Made by a program: the position numbers and the translations under genes | Part shown: positions 61,162-64,000 of the stretch, in pieces | How the letters are laid out: every line of letters starts with the position of its first letter | Position numbering within the stretch: the first letter of the stretch is position 1 | Source of the DNA: Oxalobacteraceae bacterium | Lineage (GTDB): Bacteria > Pseudomonadota > Gammaproteobacteria > Burkholderiales > Burkholderiaceae_D | Assembly: GCA_027490255.1 (NCBI GenBank) | Contig: JAIXYM010000064.1 | Span: 1 to 64,000, forward strand | DNA: 64,000 bases | Direction: 5' to 3' | Notes under the pieces: model-generated | Seen by the model: the letters and a program-made list of their open reading frames with translations, nothing else | The model's database searches: none | Told to the model about the DNA's origin: nothing

Positions 61162-62628
61162 ATGACCATGGAAAATCACGCAACCATGTTGGTATCCCCG
61201 GATCTAAAACAATCTGTCTGCGCCTCAGACACGAGGATGATCATTTTTTCTGCAGATAGTCTGCGCTTAATGACGACCAGCGAAGCGCTTCGACATGATC
61301 TCAATTACTCCCAGGCGGCGCTGAATTCGATGAAAGTCACTGATCTGCTACGTGACTTGGACAGCGAGAAATTTCTGGGCATTGTTTACCAGATACAAAC
61401 GAATCGTACGAATGACTTTCACCTGAACACCGCCATGCAGCGGTCCGATGGCAGTTCTTTTTCTGTTGTGCTCAAACTCAGCCTGATGCAATTACAAAAC
61501 AGTCCCGTTATTGTCGCGACGATAGAAGCACCTCAGCGACAGCCCATGATACGAGTGTCCGAGCGCGAAGCACGTCTGGAACAGATTGTGGCCAAGGTGC
61601 CGAGTCTGCTTTTTCAGATGCGGCAGGGATCGACTGGCTTGATTCAATTCAGCTTCCTTTCAGAGGGTTGCGAAAATTTACTCGGTATTCCACCCGAGGC
61701 TCTGTATGCCAACGCTCGTCAACTCTTTGCACAAATCATTGATGAAGATCGTGAGAGCTGGTCCATCCAGTTGCGCGAATCCGCAGAAAAACTGGAAGTG
61801 CTTAATTGGGAAGGCCGAATCCAGATAGACGCATGGAAGGACACTAAATGGATCAGCTTGCGTGCCACGCCCGAGGATGATGGAGAAAACGGCATTCAGT
61901 GGACAGGGCTGATGACGAACATCAGTCATAGCAAATCTCATGAGCAATCGCTGCGTCAGTCACGTGCAGAGCTTGCGGATCTTTATGTGCACTTGAATCA
62001 TGAACAAGAGGAAGAAGATATACATATCCGGCACACGTTGCATGATGACTTGGGAGGCAATTTGTCAGCATTGAAAATGATGCTGACTCACTTTTGGGAA
62101 ACGTCGCCCGATATCAACGAATTCCTGACACAAAAACCCTACATAGAAAAACTCGTCAACCGATCATTACGCTTAGTCCAGCAGATTTCAACCGAGATCC
62201 GTCCGGGCATTCTGGATGCAGGTATCGTCGCCGCACTCGATTGGCTGGCCACCGAGCAGGAGAACCAGACCGGTATTCACTATGAGCTCCGCAGCAACGA
62301 TGACGAGATGGCTCTGGACCCTTCGCTGGTCACCCAGTTGTTCAGAATCGCACAGGCGGCGTGCGCCAATATCCGTGAATACGCTCAGGCGAGTGCCGCC
62401 GAGATACATCTTTACGATGGTTGCTCTGAATTGCTGATGGAGATTATCGATAACGGCAAAGGCTATCCGGCATCGGCGCAAGCAAACACACCACTAAACT
62501 ATCGTCTGCGCGAGATGCGAGAACGTGTCGCTTTATTAGGCGGCGACTTTTCGGTGGCATCTCGATCGGGCAAAGGCACCCTGATCAGTCTGCGTATCCC
62601 TTTACCGGAAAAAACTGTGATCGATTAA
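61162..62628 (+). CDS. Orphan PAS-type HisKA_3 histidine kinase with altered N box
   Basis: 488 residues, soluble. Two PAS-like regions (about 25-120 and 140-265) precede a HisKA_3 box, IRHTLHDDLGGNLSALKMML, with the His at about 294. The ATPase domain has DNGKGY and RSGKGT. In the N box, where related kinases read QEALxNxxxHA, this one reads QAACANIREYA: the usual catalytic Glu and the His are replaced. Activity may be changed or it may act as a partner kinase. No response regulator is adjacent. ATG at 61162 is chosen over a GTG at 61138; neither has a strong ribosome binding site. Confidence 0.8.
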   Translation: MTMENHATMLVSPDLKQSVCASDTRMIIFSADSLRLMTTSEALRHDLNYSQAALNSMKVTDLLRDLDSEKFLGIVYQIQTNRTNDFHLNTAMQRSDGSSFSVVLKLSLMQLQNSPVIVATIEAPQRQPMIRVSEREARLEQIVAKVPSLLFQMRQGSTGLIQFSFLSEGCENLLGIPPEALYANARQLFAQIIDEDRESWSIQLRESAEKLEVLNWEGRIQIDAWKDTKWISLRATPEDDGENGIQWTGLMTNISHSKSHEQSLRQSRAELADLYVHLNHEQEEEDIHIRHTLHDDLGGNLSALKMMLTHFWETSPDINEFLTQKPYIEKLVNRSLRLVQQISTEIRPGILDAGIVAALDWLATEQENQTGIHYELRSNDDEMALDPSLVTQLFRIAQAACANIREYAQASAAEIHLYDGCSELLMEIIDNGKGYPASAQANTPLNYRLREMRERVALLGGDFSVASRSGKGTLISLRIPLPEKTVID

Positions 62629-62651
62629 TGGGAATCTTCTGCCAGGCTTGC

Positions 62652-63593
62652 TCATAGCTCATAGCTGTCTTTTTGCCCCGCCAATACCTGTTCAACCAGT
62701 TTGCGTGACAAGCTGGGCGCGAGCAGTTCAATGAAGGTAAATACGTACCCGCGCAAGTACGCGCCTTCCTTCAGTGCCACCCGCGAGAGATTGGTACCGA
62801 ACAAATGACCTGCAGATATCGCCGTCAGATTGACATCGCGAGCTGCGTTGTAAGCCAGACCTGCGATGATGCCCACGCCCATGCCCAGCTCGACATAGGT
62901 CTTGATGACATCAGCATCAATGGCTTCAAGAATCACATCTGGCTTCAGCCCTCGCCGCGCGAAGGCCTGATCAATCTTTTTGCGGCCGGCGAAAGCGGTG
63001 TCATAAGTAATTAACGGATAGGCCGCGATATCTTCCAGAGTCAGGGTCTTCTGTCGGCTCAGTGGATGGTCCGGCGGCGCCACCACCAGATGCTCCCACT
63101 GAAAGCAAGGCATGGTCACCAAACCATCAATATCGGCGATCGCTTCGGTGGCAATCGCAAGATCGGCCTGACCATTGAGCACCATCTCGGCGACCTGACG
63201 GGGATTTCCCTGCAACAGCGATAAACGTACCTTCGGAAATTTTTGCGAAAACGCCTGCACCACGGTCGGCAATGAATAGCGTGCCTGCGTGTGGGTGGTA
63301 GCGATCGTGAAGCTGCCGGAATCCTGTGCAGCAAATTCCTTGCCGATGCGCTTGAGACCCTCGATTTCCTGGAGGATCAGTTCCACTGATTTCAACACCT
63401 CCCGCCCCGGCTCGGTCAGGCCGCGGATGCGCTTGCCATGACGAGTGAAGATGTCGATGCCCAGCTCTTCCTCGAGCTCAATGATCGCTTTGGATACGCC
63501 GGGCTGCGAGGTGAATAACGCCTTGGCGGCCTCGGTCAGGTTGAAGTTTTGCCTGACGGCCTCTCGGACGAAGCGGAATTGATGAATATTCAT
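62652..63593 (-). CDS. cysB: CysB-family LysR-type regulator of sulfur assimilation
   Basis: 313 residues, starting MNIHQFRFVREAVRQNFNLTEAAKALFTSQPGVSKAIIELEEELGIDIFTRHGKRIRGLTEPG, the CysB-type HTH. The effector domain contains TTHTQARYSLPTVVQAF (sulfate/thiosulfate/acetylserine-binding Thr), QGNPRQVAEMVLNGQADLAIATE and GVGIIAGLAY. GGAAAG precedes the ATG. It is divergent from cysI, the expected target. Confidence 0.95.
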   Translation of the reverse strand: MNIHQFRFVREAVRQNFNLTEAAKALFTSQPGVSKAIIELEEELGIDIFTRHGKRIRGLTEPGREVLKSVELILQEIEGLKRIGKEFAAQDSGSFTIATTHTQARYSLPTVVQAFSQKFPKVRLSLLQGNPRQVAEMVLNGQADLAIATEAIADIDGLVTMPCFQWEHLVVAPPDHPLSRQKTLTLEDIAAYPLITYDTAFAGRKKIDQAFARRGLKPDVILEAIDADVIKTYVELGMGVGIIAGLAYNAARDVNLTAISAGHLFGTNLSRVALKEGAYLRGYVFTFIELLAPSLSRKLVEQVLAGQKDSYEL

Positions 63594-63672
63594 GATCTTT
63601 CCCGGAAAACGGTGCTTAATGTTTTCATAAAACAAACAAAATCACCCGAAAATCGGGCTATAGGGGTTTTAA

Positions 63673-63701
63673 TTGCTTATATCTGAGAATCATATAAGCA
63701 A
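63673..63701. promoter_or_regulatory. Inverted repeat in the cysB-cysI divergent region
   Basis: TTGCTTATAT (63673-63682) and ATATAAGCAA (63692-63701) form a perfect 10-bp dyad with a 9-base centre. AT-rich dyads of this kind are typical LysR operators, so this is a candidate CysB site. Confidence 0.55.
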
Positions 63702-63833
63702 ATAAATACTCTGTTGTTTGGAATAAGGAGGGAGTTTATTAGCATTCTGGCTTCTTTGCGCGAAGCTTTATAACTCTGACTTATGTAGTGTCGGGATTCG
63801 CTGTGCTCTGAAACGAACCACTTAAGGATCATC

Positions 63834-64000
63834 ATGTACCGCTACGACCAATACGACCACCAAATCGTCCGTGAACGCGTTGCACAGTTCCGAAGCCAAG
63901 TGGAACGCCGCATCTCGGGTGAACTCACGGAAGATGAATTCCGCCCCCTGCGTCTGCAAAATGGCCTATACCTGCAGCGCCATGCCTATATGCTGCGCGT
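63834..64000 (+). CDS. cysI: Sulfite reductase hemoprotein CysI, N-terminal part
   Basis: First 55 codons only; the gene runs off the right edge. The start MYRYDQYDHQIVRERVAQFRSQVERRISGELTEDEFRPLRLQNGLYLQRHAYMLRV is characteristic of betaproteobacterial CysI, which reduces sulfite to sulfide with siroheme and [4Fe-4S]. AAGGATC precedes the ATG. Sulfide made here would feed MetY and cysteine synthesis. Confidence 0.93.
   Translation, partial: MYRYDQYDHQIVRERVAQFRSQVERRISGELTEDEFRPLRLQNGLYLQRHAYMLR

Overview
The window is a chromosomal segment of a betaproteobacterium, most likely in Burkholderiales. The strongest clue is the start of a CysI-type sulfite reductase hemoprotein preceded by a divergent cysB. 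Base composition is in the mid-50s % GC by eye. The two ends are cut through flgG (left) and cysI (right).

Positions 1-37761 are almost entirely one flagellar locus. On the minus strand, flgB-C-D-E-F-G runs off the left end from a near-perfect sigma-54 promoter. Next come a LysM/lytic transglycosylase-like gene, flgA (sigma-54 promoter), flgM (sigma-28 promoter) and flgN. A five-gene minus-strand operon follows: flgP, flgT, a FimV-like LysM protein, a second FliK-like protein and a free-standing FlhB C-terminal domain. On the plus strand, flhA-flhF-flhG-fliA starts from a sigma-54 promoter and fliS from a sigma-28 promoter. Then fliK-L-M-N-O-P-Q-R-flhB is followed, without a break, by three unusual genes: a DamX-like SPOR membrane protein, a GPS-repeat protein and a membrane coiled-coil protein. 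An AT-richer orphan gene comes next. The region ends with a sodium-type stator pair (motA/motB, PomA/PomB-like) and a FleQ-type sigma-54 activator. FlhF/FlhG, FleQ, sigma-54 and sigma-28 together point to a polar flagellum with a staged transcription cascade. FlgT and FlgP with PomAB-like stators recall the Vibrio polar motor with its H ring.

Positions 38040-53008 hold metabolic genes: a CoA-binding protein, metY, a three-gene HupE operon, an exported formamidase-like enzyme, and a BigR-type regulator with YeeE/YedE-type sulfur transporters. After these comes a minus-strand chain of seven closely spaced genes: enoyl-CoA hydratase, quinone oxidoreductase, gamma-carbonic anhydrase, enoyl-CoA hydratase, bioF, bioD and bioB. 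Positions 53304-64000 hold a TonB-dependent receptor, a two-component pair, a Kef-like antiporter, a MarR-like regulator, an unlisted small membrane protein, an orphan histidine kinase, cysB and the start of cysI.

The main items beyond routine annotation are: (1) a hook protein about four times the usual size, with a repeated insert; (2) the three-gene membrane/SPOR/repeat module attached to the flagellar export operon; (3) a family of mosaic palindromic intergenic elements (three clear copies and one decayed), with terminal inverted repeats and compensatory base changes; (4) a 9 x 13-bp perfectly phased tandem repeat between bioD and bioB; and (5) very small open reading frames with ribosome binding sites.
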